Shown here piece by piece: positions 35,773-45,957 of a stretch of 64,000 nt of DNA. How positions within the stretch are numbered: position 1 is the first letter of the stretch; every line of letters starts with the position of its first letter. The notes under the pieces are model-generated. The model was given only the letters and a program-made list of their open reading frames with translations, had not been told where the DNA came from and searched no databases. Source of the stretch: Paenibacillus durus ATCC 35681. Lineage in GTDB: Bacteria > Bacillota > Bacilli > Paenibacillales > Paenibacillaceae. The translations under genes and the position numbers were made by a program. The stretch is from the NCBI RefSeq assembly GCF_000993825.1, contig NZ_CP011114.1, forward strand, positions 4,712,001 to 4,776,000, written 5' to 3'.

Positions 35773-35773
35773 T

Positions 35774-36502
35774 TTAGAGAAGCGGAGTTTTAGCGGGTAT
35801 ACCTGCTTTACGTGGATATTTAGCCGGTGTAGCACCGGTCTTGCGAATAATGATGATATGTCTGGCTGAATCCTCCACAGGCAAATTGAACGATTCTACC
35901 TTTTCCAACTGACCACGCAGTTCTTTAAGACTGAACTTGGACTCGCTTATTTCCTCCATAGGATCACTGCCCTTCATAGCGGCAAAAATACCATCCTTAC
36001 GGACAAAGGGCAAGCAGAACTCATTCAGCAAAGCCAGCCTTGCAACTGCGCGCGCCGTTACCAAGTCGAATTGATCCCGATGCGACGCTTGTCTTGCAAT
36101 GTCTTCTGCCCGGCCGTGAACCAGTTCTACCCCTTCCAGCTTAAGCTCATCACAGACATGCTGGAGAAAGGAAATACGCTTGCTAAGTGAATCAACAATG
36201 GTCAGCTTGATATGAGGAAAAGCAATTTTAAGCGGAATACCCGGAAATCCTGCGCCGGAGCCAATATCAGCCATCCGCTCAACTGCAGTCATATCCACAA
36301 AAAAGGCAAGTGACAGGGAGTCATAAAAATGCTTTGTATATACCTGTTCGCGTTCCGTAATGCCTGTAAGATTCATCTTTTCATTCCAGCTAATAAGCTC
36401 CCGGTAATAACTCTCAAACTGTTCGAGCATGGAGGAAATTGAAATCTCCCGCTCTTCCAGCCGCCGGGCAAACTGTTCTTGAATTGCATCCATGGAACTC
36501 AC
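35774..36502 (-). CDS. rsmG: 16S rRNA (guanine527-N7)-methyltransferase RsmG (GidB)
   Basis: 242 residues with the RsmG blocks EKMNLTGITE, the SAM-binding MADIGSGAGFPGIPLKI and VTARAVARL. It methylates G527 of 16S rRNA; loss gives low-level streptomycin resistance. GTG 36502 immediately follows the mnmG stop; ATG 36493 (MDAIQEQF) is an alternative. The C-terminal tail TPAKYPRKAGIPAKTPLL is family-typical. Confidence 0.97.
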   Translation of the reverse strand: MSSMDAIQEQFARRLEEREISISSMLEQFESYYRELISWNEKMNLTGITEREQVYTKHFYDSLSLAFFVDMTAVERMADIGSGAGFPGIPLKIAFPHIKLTIVDSLSKRISFLQHVCDELKLEGVELVHGRAEDIARQASHRDQFDLVTARAVARLALLNEFCLPFVRKDGIFAAMKGSDPMEEISESKFSLKELRGQLEKVESFNLPVEDSARHIIIIRKTGATPAKYPRKAGIPAKTPLL

Positions 36503-38389
36503 TTATCCTTTCGCCGCGGTCACCCGGTTATAGTGCTCCAAGTGGACCAGCAGGATAGAGATATCGGCCGGTGTTACGCCGGAGATCCGTGATGCCTGAC
36601 CAATGGAAATCGGACGGATCTTCGCCAGCTTTTGCCGGGCTTCGATGGCCAATCCGTGAATATCGCTGTAATCGATATTTTCCGGAAGCTTTTTCTGCTC
36701 CATCTTTTGCAGCCGCTCCACATGCTGAAGCTGCTTCTCAATATAACCGGCATACTTGATTTGAATTTCGACTTGCTCCTTCATTTCCTCATCCAGTGAC
36801 ACCGGCGGCGGAGAAATCCGCTCAACAAAGGCATAATCTACTTCCGGCCGGCGCATCAGGATAAGCAGATTGCTGCCGTCGACAATCGGCGCCGATCCTT
36901 TTTCTTCCAGTACATAATTTACTTCGGATGGCTTCACCTTTGTATCCTGTAATCTTTGGATTTCCTGTTCCACCTTCTGCTTCTTATCAATAAATGCCGC
37001 ATAACGTTCTTCGGAAATCAGTCCGATTTCATAACCAATTGGGGTCAGACGAAGGTCGGCATTATCGTGTCGAAGCAGCAGCCGGTACTCCGCCCGGGAA
37101 GTAAGCAGCCGGTAGGGCTCGTTCGTGCCCTTGGTCACAAGATCGTCGATCAGCACGCCGATATAGCCTTGGGAACGGTCCAGAATGACCGGTTCTTTCC
37201 CTTGGGCCTTGCGGGCGGCATTAATACCGGCCATTACACCCTGGCCCGCTGCTTCCTCATACCCGGAAGTGCCGTTGATCTGACCGGCCGTGAATAGACC
37301 TGGCAGACGCTTCGTTTCCAAGCTCGGCCACAGTTGGGTAGGCACCATGGCGTCATATTCAATAGCGTATCCGTTACGCATCATTTCTACTTTTTCTAGC
37401 CCTGGAATCGAGCGCAGAATGGAGAGCTGGACATCCTCCGGCAGGCTGGTCGAAAGGCCCTGAACATAGTATTCCGCCGTGTTTTTTCCTTCCGGTTCAA
37501 GGAAAATTTGATGTTTCGGCTTGTCGCTGAAACGAACCACCTTATCCTCAATGGATGGGCAATAACGGGGTCCAGTTCCTTCAATAATGCCGGTAAACAT
37601 CGGAGCGCGATGCAGATTGCTATTAATAATCGCATGGGTCTCCTCCGACGTATACGTCAGCCAGCAAGGAAGCTGCTCGTTGTCCGAAGATTTCGTCTCG
37701 TAGGAGAAGAACTTCGGATGCTCATCACCCGGCTGGATTTCCGTCTTGGAGAAGTCAATCGTATCCTTGTGCACACGCGGCGGAGTGCCCGTCTTGAAAC
37801 GCACCAGTTCAAAGCCCAGCTCGCGCAGGTGCTCCGAGAGCTTAATCGATGGCTGCTGATTATTCGGACCGCTCTCATAGGTGGTCTCGCCCATAATCAC
37901 CTTGCCCCGCAAATAAGTGCCCGTAGTCAAAATAACACTTTTACTCCGGTAAATCGTTCCAGTCTTGGTAACTACTCCGGCACTAACGCCATTCTCTACA
38001 ACGAGCCGTTCCACCATTCCTTGACGCAGTGTCAGATTTGGTGTCTTCTCCATCGTTTCCTTCATGGTATGCTGATACAGAAACTTATCGGCCTGAGCGC
38101 GCAGCGCGTGAACAGCAGGTCCCTTTCCGGTATTAAGCATACGAAGCTGAATGAAAGTCTTGTCAATATTGCGGCCCATTTCACCGCCCAAAGCATCGAT
38201 TTCACGGACGACATGCCCTTTGGCCGGTCCTCCGATCGACGGGTTGCAGGGCATGAACGCAATCATATCCAAATTGATCGTCACCATTAAGGTGCTGCAG
38301 CCCATACGGGCGGCGGCCAGAGCGGCTTCGCAGCCTGCATGCCCCGCGCCGATGACGATCACGTCATAGCTTCCTCCTTCATAACTCAT
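36503..38389 (-). CDS. mnmG: tRNA uridine 5-carboxymethylaminomethyl modification enzyme MnmG (GidA)
   Basis: 628 residues: N-terminal FAD-binding [17 protein letters not shown], the two Cys regions, MnmG signatures [23 protein letters not shown] and [19 protein letters not shown], and a helical C-terminal domain. With MnmE it installs cmnm5 at wobble U34 of several tRNAs. Second gene of mnmE-mnmG-rsmG, 47 bases after mnmE. Confidence 0.98.
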   Translation of the reverse strand: MSYEGGSYDVIVIGAGHAGCEAALAAARMGCSTLMVTINLDMIAFMPCNPSIGGPAKGHVVREIDALGGEMGRNIDKTFIQLRMLNTGKGPAVHALRAQADKFLYQHTMKETMEKTPNLTLRQGMVERLVVENGVSAGVVTKTGTIYRSKSVILTTGTYLRGKVIMGETTYESGPNNQQPSIKLSEHLRELGFELVRFKTGTPPRVHKDTIDFSKTEIQPGDEHPKFFSYETKSSDNEQLPCWLTYTSEETHAIINSNLHRAPMFTGIIEGTGPRYCPSIEDKVVRFSDKPKHQIFLEPEGKNTAEYYVQGLSTSLPEDVQLSILRSIPGLEKVEMMRNGYAIEYDAMVPTQLWPSLETKRLPGLFTAGQINGTSGYEEAAGQGVMAGINAARKAQGKEPVILDRSQGYIGVLIDDLVTKGTNEPYRLLTSRAEYRLLLRHDNADLRLTPIGYEIGLISEERYAAFIDKKQKVEQEIQRLQDTKVKPSEVNYVLEEKGSAPIVDGSNLLILMRRPEVDYAFVERISPPPVSLDEEMKEQVEIQIKYAGYIEKQLQHVERLQKMEQKKLPENIDYSDIHGLAIEARQKLAKIRPISIGQASRISGVTPADISILLVHLEHYNRVTAAKG

Positions 38390-38436
38390 TACATTTCCTC
38401 CTTTATATTAAACACGGCTCTCTACGGCCGTATGTC

Positions 38437-39813
38437 TTATTTTCCTAAGCAAAACTGTGAAAAAATTTGATCTAGCAGCGAATCTGCCGCCGTATCGCCG
38501 ACAATCTCTCCAAGCTGTTCCCAGGCAAGCCGGACGTCAATCTGGATCATGTCGATTGGTATCAGCTGTTCCGCTGCTTCATAGGCATCTTGAAGCGACT
38601 TATGCGCTTTTTTAAGCAAAGCGATATGACGCACATTGCTGACATAGGTCAAATCGCCGGACTCCAGCTTGCCTCCGAAGAAGAGTTCGGAAATAGCCTC
38701 CTCCAACTGGTCAAGGCCCTTCTCTTCCAGCACGGACATGGAGACGATCGCAGATTCATCGAAATACTGCAGCAGCACACTTTTGTCCAATTTCGGCTGT
38801 AAGTCCATTTTATTCATGATACATAAAACTTGTCTACCGTGGATTTGTTCCATTAAAGTCAATTCGTCCTCATGCAGAGGCTCGCTGGCATTCAGCACAA
38901 GCAGAATAAGATCGGCCTCACTGACGGCGGCTTTGGAGCGTTCCACCCCAATTTTCTCCACCACATCCATGGTTTCACGGATACCGGCCGTATCCAGCAG
39001 CTTAAGCGGAATGTTGTTTATCGTGACGAATTCTTCGATGACATCCCGGGTCGTTCCGGGAATATCCGTCACAATCGCTTTGTTTTCCCGGGCCAGCGCA
39101 TTAAGCAGCGACGATTTCCCGACATTGGGACGGCCGACAATAGCAGTCGTAATCCCTTCGCGCAAAATTTTTCCTTGAGTCGCCGTCTTAAGCAGCTGGT
39201 CAATCCCTCCCATGACTTCACGGCTCTTGTCTTTGACATATTCCGCCGTCAGCAGCTCAACATCATGCTCCGGATAGTCGATATTGACCTCAATATGAGC
39301 AAGCAGCTCCAGCAAACTTTGTCTAAGAATGCCGATCCGCTGCGACAATGAGCCCCCAACTTGCTTCAGAGCGACGGAGAAAGCGCGATCGGACTTTGAG
39401 CGAATAAGGTCAATTACCGCCTCGGCCTGGGACAAATCGATTCGGCCTCCGAGAAATGCCCGCTTGGTAAATTCACCGGGCTCCGCCAGGCGGATCTGCT
39501 GCTGAAGCAGGACATCCATCACTCTGCGCACCGAGATGACACCGCCGTGCGTACTAATCTCCACCACATTTTCAGTCGTAAAAGAACGCGGGGCCCTCAT
39601 GACAGTGACGAGTACTTCTTCCATAATTTCGCCATTGCCTGGACTTACGATATGTCCATAGTGAACGGTGTGACTCTCTGCTTCCGTCAGTGGAATCCGG
39701 CTGCGGAACAATGGTGCTACCTGAGTGATGCTGTCCGGTCCGCTTACCCGGATAATTGCGATTCCTCCCTCGCCCACTGCCGTCGAAACAGCGGCGATTG
39801 TATCACTGAGCAT
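38437..39813 (-). CDS. mnmE: tRNA modification GTPase MnmE (TrmE)
   Basis: 458 residues from ATG 39813 (MLSDTIAAVSTAVGEGGIAIIRVSG), with GAAGG five bases upstream; B. subtilis MnmE has 459. Formyl-THF-binding N-terminal domain, helical domain, G domain (GRPNVGKSSLLNAL, DIPGTTRD, DTAG, NKMD) and the C-terminal FCLGK with the catalytic-associated Cys. Partner of MnmG. Confidence 0.98.
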   Translation of the reverse strand: MLSDTIAAVSTAVGEGGIAIIRVSGPDSITQVAPLFRSRIPLTEAESHTVHYGHIVSPGNGEIMEEVLVTVMRAPRSFTTENVVEISTHGGVISVRRVMDVLLQQQIRLAEPGEFTKRAFLGGRIDLSQAEAVIDLIRSKSDRAFSVALKQVGGSLSQRIGILRQSLLELLAHIEVNIDYPEHDVELLTAEYVKDKSREVMGGIDQLLKTATQGKILREGITTAIVGRPNVGKSSLLNALARENKAIVTDIPGTTRDVIEEFVTINNIPLKLLDTAGIRETMDVVEKIGVERSKAAVSEADLILLVLNASEPLHEDELTLMEQIHGRQVLCIMNKMDLQPKLDKSVLLQYFDESAIVSMSVLEEKGLDQLEEAISELFFGGKLESGDLTYVSNVRHIALLKKAHKSLQDAYEAAEQLIPIDMIQIDVRLAWEQLGEIVGDTAADSLLDQIFSQFCLGK

Positions 39814-39862
39814 GTCTACCTTCACCTTTCTTCATCATATAATCAAGCACCATATATACGTT

Positions 39863-39901
39863 AAAAAAACAATGACCCCTTACAGTGTCAAGGAGTCATT
39901 G
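39863..39901 (-). terminator. Terminator of the rpmH-rnpA-yidC-khpB region
   Basis: Minus strand CAATGACTCCTT and AAGGGGTCATTG pair around GACACTGT, followed by seven Ts; 12 bases past khpB. Confidence 0.92.
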
Positions 39902-39913
39902 CGGCTATAGTCT

Positions 39914-40648
39914 CTACTTCAATGTGATAACGACGCGGCGGTTCGGCTCTTCACCCTTGCTGTAGGTGTTCACCTGGCGGTGATCCTGAAGTCTGGAATG
40001 GATAATCTTCCGCTCTTGCGGCGACATAGGCTCCAGCACAACTTCTTTGCGGGTACGAACGACCCTGCCTGCCAGGCGATCCGCCAGATCCTCGAGCGTC
40101 TTCTTGCGCCGTTCACGGAAATTCTCCGCATCCAGCACTAGACGGATAAAGCTGTCGGAATAACGATTGGCAACGATATTAGCCAAGTATTGCAATGCAT
40201 CGAGAGTTTGTCCTCTTCTGCCAATCAGCAGCCCCAAATCCGGACCGGTGATTTGCAGTGTATCGGCATCCTTGGAGTGAATGACTTCCACATCTACGTG
40301 AAGTCCCATGCTCCCGGCGACATCCACTATGAAATGAATCGCCTCCTGATAAGCTTCCTCTACCGGTTTTTCGGAATCCTGGCGGGGCGCGCCCCCGATC
40401 GCCTCTCTTGTCGTCTGGGTTTCATTCTGCTGAGGCAGTGACGGAGCACTCGCCGCTGATACCGGCGCGGGTTCAGGAAGCAAGGTAAGCTCCACCTTCG
40501 CGTCCTTCGCACCGATTAATCCCAGGAATCCTTTTGAGGGCTGTTCAAGCACGGTGACCGTAACTTTGTCCTTTTCGGCCGCCAACCGGGCAAGTCCGCG
40601 CTTCACAGCTTCTTCAATGGTTTTCCCTGTCGCGACGACTTTGTTCAT
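39914..40648 (-). CDS. khpB: RNA-binding protein KhpB (Jag/EloR)
   Basis: 244 residues: Jag N-terminal domain (about 1-50, MNKVVATGKTIEEAVKRGLA), a Pro/Gln-rich linker, KH-II domain (about 110-170, LLIGRRGQTLDALQYL) and R3H domain (about 175-240). With KhpA it binds many RNAs and in cocci controls cell elongation; in Bacillus it is beside spoIIIJ. ATG overlaps the yidC stop by four bases. Confidence 0.95.
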   Translation of the reverse strand: MNKVVATGKTIEEAVKRGLARLAAEKDKVTVTVLEQPSKGFLGLIGAKDAKVELTLLPEPAPVSAASAPSLPQQNETQTTREAIGGAPRQDSEKPVEEAYQEAIHFIVDVAGSMGLHVDVEVIHSKDADTLQITGPDLGLLIGRRGQTLDALQYLANIVANRYSDSFIRLVLDAENFRERRKKTLEDLADRLAGRVVRTRKEVVLEPMSPQERKIIHSRLQDHRQVNTYSKGEEPNRRVVITLK

Positions 40649-41481
40649 TTCGACTTTTTAGCCTCCTTCAACTTCGCTGTCTTACCGCTGCTGTCAGAAT
40701 CAGCGACTGCCGTTTGGGGAGTAGCCTTTCCCCGATACAGGAAATAATTCTGACCGATGGTATACAGGTTGCTGAATACCCAGTAAAGCGGCAGTGCGGA
40801 CGGGAAGTTGTAAGACATAATAAAGATTAAAACCGGATAAACCATCAGCATGAACTGCATGGGGCCCTGCTGCTGCATCGGATTCATCGACGACATCATT
40901 TTCGTTTGCAGGAATGTCGTTATCGCGGCAAGCGCCGGTAGGATGAACAAATGGTCGGGCTTTCCAAGCTGCAGCCACAGGAACGAATGCTCCCGCAGAT
41001 GGGGATTATAATAAATCGAGTTGTAAAGAGCGATAAAAATCGGCATTTGTACAATCAGCGGCAGACAGCCGGCCATCGGATTGACTTTGTTCTCCTGGAA
41101 CAGCCGCATCGTTTCCTGCTGGACTTTTTGGGGATCGTCTTTATATTTTTTCTGGATTTTCTGAAGCTCAGGTTGAATGGCCTGCATAGCACGCGAGCTC
41201 TTAATCTGCTTCATTGTCAGGGGTAAAATAAGCGTACGGACGATAATTACCATTACAAGAACGGCAAGCGCGTATTCACCGTTAAACCACTTTGCAAACA
41301 GTTCCAAGGCCTCGGCAAAGTAAAGGACAACATTCCTTTCCCAAAAGTTCCCTTTCTGCAAATCCTCAACTGTATGCGTAACCGTGGCCGATTGACCGCA
41401 CCCCGATAATACAGCCATCATTAGAACTAATCCGGTGATGAGGAGAAACCATTTTCCTCGTCTAGTCTTCAATAGAGACAC
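40645..41481 (-). CDS. yidC: Membrane protein insertase YidC (SpoIIIJ/OxaA)
   Basis: 278 residues: lipoprotein signal with lipobox VLSGC (Cys about 28), five membrane spans, the hydrophilic groove arginine region and LIVQMPIFIALYNSIYY. It inserts membrane proteins; the SpoIIIJ type also supports SpoIIIA-dependent forespore signalling. Between rnpA (86 bases away) and khpB. Confidence 0.96.
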   Translation of the reverse strand: MSLLKTRRGKWFLLITGLVLMMAVLSGCGQSATVTHTVEDLQKGNFWERNVVLYFAEALELFAKWFNGEYALAVLVMVIIVRTLILPLTMKQIKSSRAMQAIQPELQKIQKKYKDDPQKVQQETMRLFQENKVNPMAGCLPLIVQMPIFIALYNSIYYNPHLREHSFLWLQLGKPDHLFILPALAAITTFLQTKMMSSMNPMQQQGPMQFMLMVYPVLIFIMSYNFPSALPLYWVFSNLYTIGQNYFLYRGKATPQTAVADSDSSGKTAKLKEAKKSK

Positions 41482-41566
41482 TTCATAACCCCTCTCTTAA
41501 ACATTCCATTGCACCGTAAATCATACCATAATTATGAGGACAAATAAACAAGCCCCGCCGCCCCAT

Positions 41567-41917
41567 CTATTTGCGCGAAGCCTTGAGCAGCTTGGCTTTG
41601 CGCAGCACGTGCAGCACGCTTTTTTCAAGCTCCGCATAGCTCATATCGAGAGCTCCTTTTCTAACGATGAATACCAGATCCAGCCCGCCGGCGATCTCGG
41701 CTTCGTGGTGACGTACAATCTCCTTCACGAGTCTTCTCATCCGGTTGCGGACAACAGCGTTCCCAACCTTTTTGCTGACCGATACGCCAACCCGGAACCG
41801 CTCCAACTGCTTTCGATTGAACCAGTACACCACAAACTGATGGTTCGCAAACGACTTCCCATGTCTGTATACGCGGCTGAAATCGGCGCGGTTTCGTAAA
41901 CGCAAGCTTTTATGCAC
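41567..41917 (-). CDS. rnpA: Ribonuclease P protein component
   Basis: 116 residues with the RnpA basic signature VGNAVVRNRMRRLVKEIVR. GTG 41917 (MHKSLRLRNRADFSRVYRHG) is behind AAGGAG. Helps RNase P RNA process tRNA 5' ends. It follows rpmH as in nearly all bacteria. Confidence 0.97.
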   Translation of the reverse strand: MHKSLRLRNRADFSRVYRHGKSFANHQFVVYWFNRKQLERFRVGVSVSKKVGNAVVRNRMRRLVKEIVRHHEAEIAGGLDLVFIVRKGALDMSYAELEKSVLHVLRKAKLLKASRK

Positions 41918-42153
41918 GGGAATCTCCTTGTTTCAAAGACCGTAAGGGTCCTCAAAATTTTTCTTCTTATTATTATAGTCACTGGAGAGCTTCATTAAAC
42001 GAGGCAGCACCAGCCTTAAATCGCCATCCCCAACGCAGGCAATCGGTAATTTCCCCCATTATGCAAGAAGAAACGGCTAAGCTCCCAGAAGGAACACTAC
42101 CCGTTTCCCCAGATATATAAGAAGATAAACATGAAGCTTATCCCCTTATATAT

Positions 42154-42177
42154 AAAAAAGACCACCGTAGTGGTCTT
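42154..42177 (-). terminator. Partial terminator between rpmH and rnpA
   Basis: Minus strand AAGACCAC-TACG-GTGGTCTT, followed by TTTTATA, 13 bases past the rpmH stop. It probably sets the rpmH to rnpA ratio. Confidence 0.8.
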
Positions 42178-42189
42178 ACCTAGACTGAC

Positions 42190-42324
42190 TTACGCACTCA
42201 GAACTTTTCTGCCTTTCAGGCGGCGAGCAGCCAGCACCTTGCGGCCGTTTTTCGTGCTCATTCTTGCGCGAAACCCGTGCACCTTCTTACGCTTGCTTAC
42301 ATTCGGTTTGAACGTCGGTCTCAT
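42190..42324 (-). CDS. rpmH: 50S ribosomal protein L34
   Basis: 44 residues, [20 protein letters not shown] then [20 protein letters not shown] and VLSA; the standard L34. ATG 42324, preceded by GGGAGG. First minus-strand gene left of oriC, divergent from dnaA. Confidence 0.98.
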   Translation of the reverse strand: MRPTFKPNVSKRKKVHGFRARMSTKNGRKVLAARRLKGRKVLSA

Positions 42325-42455
42325 GTATTGCACCTCCCTTGCAGGAACTTAATGGACTGTCTATAAACGGCTTGGCCGTCCCAGGTAGGACAGTATCTAC
42401 AAGATCATCATTTTCATTTATCTGAGAAATTACCTCACAGAAAACACCTTTATAT

Positions 42456-42485
42456 ATTAAAACATAAATCAGCAGTAAAAGTCAA
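42456..42485 (-). promoter_or_regulatory. Promoter of rpmH
   Basis: Minus strand TTGACT (42485-42480), 18-base spacer, TTTAAT (42461-42456), about 130 bases before the rpmH ATG. Confidence 0.6.
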
Positions 42486-42526
42486 CTGAAAACTTGCTCC
42501 CTCTTTTCCCTCTCCTAAATTAGCGT

Positions 42527-42873
42527 TTATCCACAGCTTCCAAGGCAAATTTAATAATCCACAATTCCTCAAAGTTATCCACCTGTGCCCAACAAGCGGC
42601 AAAAAAATCCTCGGTACATGGACAACCTGTGTATAAAAAAATAAATGATTGCCGGATCATGTCGAACGCTGAACAAATTATCAACAATATGTAGTATTGT
42701 GGCTATTAATTATACACAAGTGGTTGAATTTGTGGATAAAATCCGTGGGTTCATTGAAAATCAAGGGGAGTTTTGCTATGATGGTATTACTTTTGATTGT
42801 GAATAGATTTGAATGTCCTCCATATTATCAACAAGCTGTGGATAAAGTTGTGAACAATTCAAGTTTATCCATA
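42527..42873. other. oriC: Upstream part of oriC: DnaA-box cluster
   Basis: Exact TTATNCACA boxes: 42527-42535 (+), 42628-42636 (-), 42710-42718 (+), 42731-42739 (-), 42837-42845 (-). One-mismatch boxes: 42555-42563, 42575-42583, 42678-42686, 42825-42833, 42849-42857 (-), 42865-42873. They surround the dnaA promoter in the 667-base rpmH-dnaA gap. This is the incA/incB-equivalent half of a bipartite Bacillales origin. Confidence 0.93.
42754..42782 (+). promoter_or_regulatory. dnaA: Promoter of dnaA with extended -10
   Basis: TTGAAA (42754-42759), 17-base spacer ending TGC, TATGAT (42777-42782). DnaA boxes lie on both sides (42731, 42825 on), as expected for autorepression. Confidence 0.75.
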
Positions 42874-42991
42874 TTTTTTTGTCTTCTCTTCCTGCGTATT
42901 GGGGATAATATCTCCCCATCATCTTATTTTCTTCGATATTTCCACTTCATGGCTTTAGCCACATTTGGAAGATTTAAAGGAGTGACAGTGT

Positions 42992-44338
42992 GTGGACAGC
43001 CATACTTCCGAACTATGGCAGCAGATTTTATCGATTATTCAGACCAAACTAAGCAAGCCAAGTTTCGACACCTGGTTTAAGGCGACCAAAGCGATCTCAT
43101 TCAATTCCCAATCGCTTGTTATTTCGGCGCCAACGACCTTTGCTGTCGAATGGCTTGAGAGCAGGTATACGAAGCTGGTTGGAGCTACGGTCCTCGAAAT
43201 GACCGGGAAGCAGGTGGACGTCAAGTTTGTTATAGAAGAGAACAAGCCTGCGGAGCCTGTCGTGCAGATTTCGTCCGGGCCGCCCGCTGTATCCCGTGAT
43301 GAAGCTCAGACGCATATGCTGAATCCCAAATATACGTTCGATACGTTTGTCATCGGTTCCGGCAACCGGTTTGCTCACGCGGCGTCCCTTGCCGTGGCGG
43401 AAGCGCCTGCCAAAGCTTACAATCCCTTGTTCTTATACGGAGGGGTGGGACTCGGCAAAACTCATCTGATGCATGCGATCGGTCATTATATTCTGGAACA
43501 TAATCCGAGCAATAAGGTGATTTATATTTCATCAGAGAAGTTCACCAACGAGTTCATCAATTCCATTCGCGACAACCGCGGAGAAAGCTTTCGCAATAAG
43601 TACCGCAACGTCGACATCCTGCTGATCGACGATATTCAATTCCTGGCCGGCAAAGAATCAACGCAGGAGGAATTTTTCCATACGTTCAACGCGCTGCATG
43701 AGGAACGCAAGCAGATCATCATTTCCAGCGACCGTCCGCCAAAAGAAATTCCGACTCTGGAAGAGAGACTGCGCTCCCGGTTTGAGTGGGGACTGATAAC
43801 GGACATTCAGCCGCCGGATCTGGAAACGAGAATTGCGATTCTGCGCAAGAAGGCCAAAGCCGAGAACCTTGACATTCCAAATGAAGCGATGATGTATATC
43901 GCCAATCAGATCGATACCAACATCCGTGAGCTGGAAGGCGCTCTCATTCGGGTGGTTGCCTACTCATCCCTGACCAATCAGGACGTGACGACACATTTGG
44001 CGGCCGAAGCGCTGAAGGATATCATCCCGTCCAGCCGGCCGAAGATGATTACGATACAGGATATTCAACAAAAAGTCGGCGAATATTACAACTTACGGCT
44101 GGAGGATTTCAAAGCGCGCAAGCGGACGAAAGCCGTCGCTTTTCCAAGACAGATTGCTATGTATCTTTCCCGTGAGCTGACTGACTACTCCCTGCCCAAG
44201 ATTGGCGAAGCCTTTGGAGGCCGGGATCATACGACCGTCATTCATGCCCACGAAAAAATAAGTCAAACGCTCAAAGTCGACCAAGAGCTGTACAAAGTGG
44301 TAAACAATATTTCAGAGAAAATTAAAAATCCTTCATAA
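42992..44338 (+). CDS. dnaA: Chromosomal replication initiator DnaA
   Basis: 448 residues from GTG 42992 with AAAGGAG nine bases upstream. Domain I (about 1-80, [15 protein letters not shown]), linker, AAA+ domain III with Walker A GGVGLGKT (150-157) and Walker [12 protein letters not shown], and domain IV with the box-binding signature [16 protein letters not shown]. It melts the DnaA-trio region downstream and recruits helicase. Confidence 0.99.
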   Translation: MDSHTSELWQQILSIIQTKLSKPSFDTWFKATKAISFNSQSLVISAPTTFAVEWLESRYTKLVGATVLEMTGKQVDVKFVIEENKPAEPVVQISSGPPAVSRDEAQTHMLNPKYTFDTFVIGSGNRFAHAASLAVAEAPAKAYNPLFLYGGVGLGKTHLMHAIGHYILEHNPSNKVIYISSEKFTNEFINSIRDNRGESFRNKYRNVDILLIDDIQFLAGKESTQEEFFHTFNALHEERKQIIISSDRPPKEIPTLEERLRSRFEWGLITDIQPPDLETRIAILRKKAKAENLDIPNEAMMYIANQIDTNIRELEGALIRVVAYSSLTNQDVTTHLAAEALKDIIPSSRPKMITIQDIQQKVGEYYNLRLEDFKARKRTKAVAFPRQIAMYLSRELTDYSLPKIGEAFGGRDHTTVIHAHEKISQTLKVDQELYKVVNNISEKIKNPS

Positions 44339-44356
44339 CAAAAGGAATAAACAAGC

Positions 44357-44448
44357 CTATACACAATCTATTCACATGTGCGTAGGCTTAATTTTATGCG
44401 ATCCGGGCAACTTATCCACATATCCGGCGCCCCTACTACTAATACTAT
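44357..44448. other. oriC: Downstream part of oriC: DnaA boxes, GC cluster and DnaA-trio unwinding element
   Basis: Boxes 44357-44365 and 44368-44376 (one mismatch each) and exact TTATCCACA 44412-44420, then the G/C cluster CCGGCGCCCC (44424-44433) and successive trinucleotides TAC TAC TAA TAC TAT (44434-44448) running into an A/T-rich stretch. Box, GC cluster, trios, AT-rich is the order of the B. subtilis basal unwinding system in the dnaA-dnaN gap. Confidence 0.88.
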
Positions 44449-44507
44449 TTAAAAGCTTTAATATTCTTCATCTAACGCTTCCCCATTTTTCAGCTAGGAG
44501 TGAAACT

Positions 44508-45650
44508 ATGAAAATCAGCATTCTTAAAAATGAACTCAACGAATCCATCCAACACGTATCCAAAGCGATATCCAGCAGAACAACGATCCCCATTCTGACA
44601 GGCATCAAAATGGAAGTCAGCTATCAGGGCGTTACGTTAACCGCAAGCGATACGGATATTTCCATCCAATCGTTCATTCCCGCGGAAAATGACAGCACGC
44701 AGATCGTTAAAGTGGAGCAGCCGGGAAGCGTAGTGCTTCCTGCCAAATTTTTCGTTGAAATTATTAAGAAGCTTCCGTCCACTGAGATTCACATGGAGGT
44801 TAAGGCAGGCTTTCAGACTTTCATTGCTTCAGGCGCGACGGAGATCCAGATGGTCGGTCTTGATCCGGAAGAATTTCCCGTTCTGCCGAATATTGAGGGA
44901 AATGAAACGATCTCTTTGCCCGGCGATTTGCTGAAAGAAATGATCAAACAAACGGCTTTTTCCATCTCCAACCAGGAGACAACGCCGATATTAACAGGTA
45001 TACTATGGAATCTGTCCGACGGGGAGTTGAAATTTACGGCGACGGACCGCCACCGGCTGGCAACAAGAGCCGCCAGACTGGAAGGTACAGAGGATATCCA
45101 TTTTGGCAATGTCGTTATCGCCGGCAAAACGCTGAATGAACTGAGCAAAATCATTCCAGATCAGAACATGCTGGTAGATATCGTTGTGGCCGACAACCAG
45201 GTGCTCTTTAAGCTGGACCGGGTTCTTTTCTACACACGCATCCTGGACGGCATTTACCCTGATACTTCTAGAATTATTCCGAGCGTCTACAAAACAGAAC
45301 TAACTTTGGATACAAAAAAATTAAGCGAATCGATCGACCGGGCTTATTTGCTGTCCCGCGAGGAAAAGACGAACATCGTCCGGCTGCAGACATTGGAACA
45401 TGGAGGCATCGAAATTTCCTCAAGTTCCTCGGAGCTTGGCAAGGTGCGGGAAGAGCTTGGAGTGATAGACTTCAAAGGAGAAGAGCTGAAAATATCGTTC
45501 AATTCCAAATATATGCTGGACGTGCTGAAAGTTGTCGACAGCGAGCAGCTGACAATCGCTTTTACCGGCATGATGAGCCCGATTATTCTGAAGCCGCTGG
45601 ATGCAAGCAAGGCACTCTACGTCATTTTGCCTTATCGTACGACCAATTAA
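44508..45650 (+). CDS. dnaN: DNA polymerase III beta subunit (sliding clamp)
   Basis: 380 residues from ATG 44508 (MKISILKNELNESIQHVSKA), with AGGAG seven bases upstream; an upstream extension of 44 residues reads through the oriC trio region and is rejected. Three DNA-clamp domains; ends LYVILPYRTTN with the typical C-terminal cleft region. Encircles DNA and tethers polymerases. Confidence 0.98.
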   Translation: MKISILKNELNESIQHVSKAISSRTTIPILTGIKMEVSYQGVTLTASDTDISIQSFIPAENDSTQIVKVEQPGSVVLPAKFFVEIIKKLPSTEIHMEVKAGFQTFIASGATEIQMVGLDPEEFPVLPNIEGNETISLPGDLLKEMIKQTAFSISNQETTPILTGILWNLSDGELKFTATDRHRLATRAARLEGTEDIHFGNVVIAGKTLNELSKIIPDQNMLVDIVVADNQVLFKLDRVLFYTRILDGIYPDTSRIIPSVYKTELTLDTKKLSESIDRAYLLSREEKTNIVRLQTLEHGGIEISSSSSELGKVREELGVIDFKGEELKISFNSKYMLDVLKVVDSEQLTIAFTGMMSPIILKPLDASKALYVILPYRTTN

Positions 45651-45697
45651 CGCCACAATTCCCTTTTGTGGATAAATGGCCTGAGAGGAAAGAAATC

Positions 45698-45925
45698 ATG
45701 AAAAAAATAGTTATCCACAGTGGATATATTAAACTGGATCAATTTTTGAAGCTTTCGGACTGCGTATCCACAGGCGGGATGGCGAAGGCTCTGCTGCAGG
45801 AGGGCCATGTGCTTGTGAACGGAGAACCTGAGGATCGCCGAGGCAGAAAGCTGTATCCGGGTGATAAAGTCGAAGTAAAAGGGGAAGGCCTGTTCGAGGT
45901 AGCCGGAGGGGAAGAACAACAGTAG
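45698..45925 (+). CDS. yaaA: S4-domain protein YaaA
   Basis: 75 residues from ATG 45698 behind AGAGGAAAG. S4-like RNA-binding fold: YIKLDQFLKLSDCVSTGGMAKALLQEGHVLVNGEPEDRRGRKLYPGD. Between dnaN and recF as in B. subtilis. Its role, probably ribosome-related, is not well defined. Confidence 0.93.
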   Translation: MKKIVIHSGYIKLDQFLKLSDCVSTGGMAKALLQEGHVLVNGEPEDRRGRKLYPGDKVEVKGEGLFEVAGGEEQQ

Positions 45926-45957
45926 CCTGCCGTACCCTATATGGGAGGAACGCTTTC

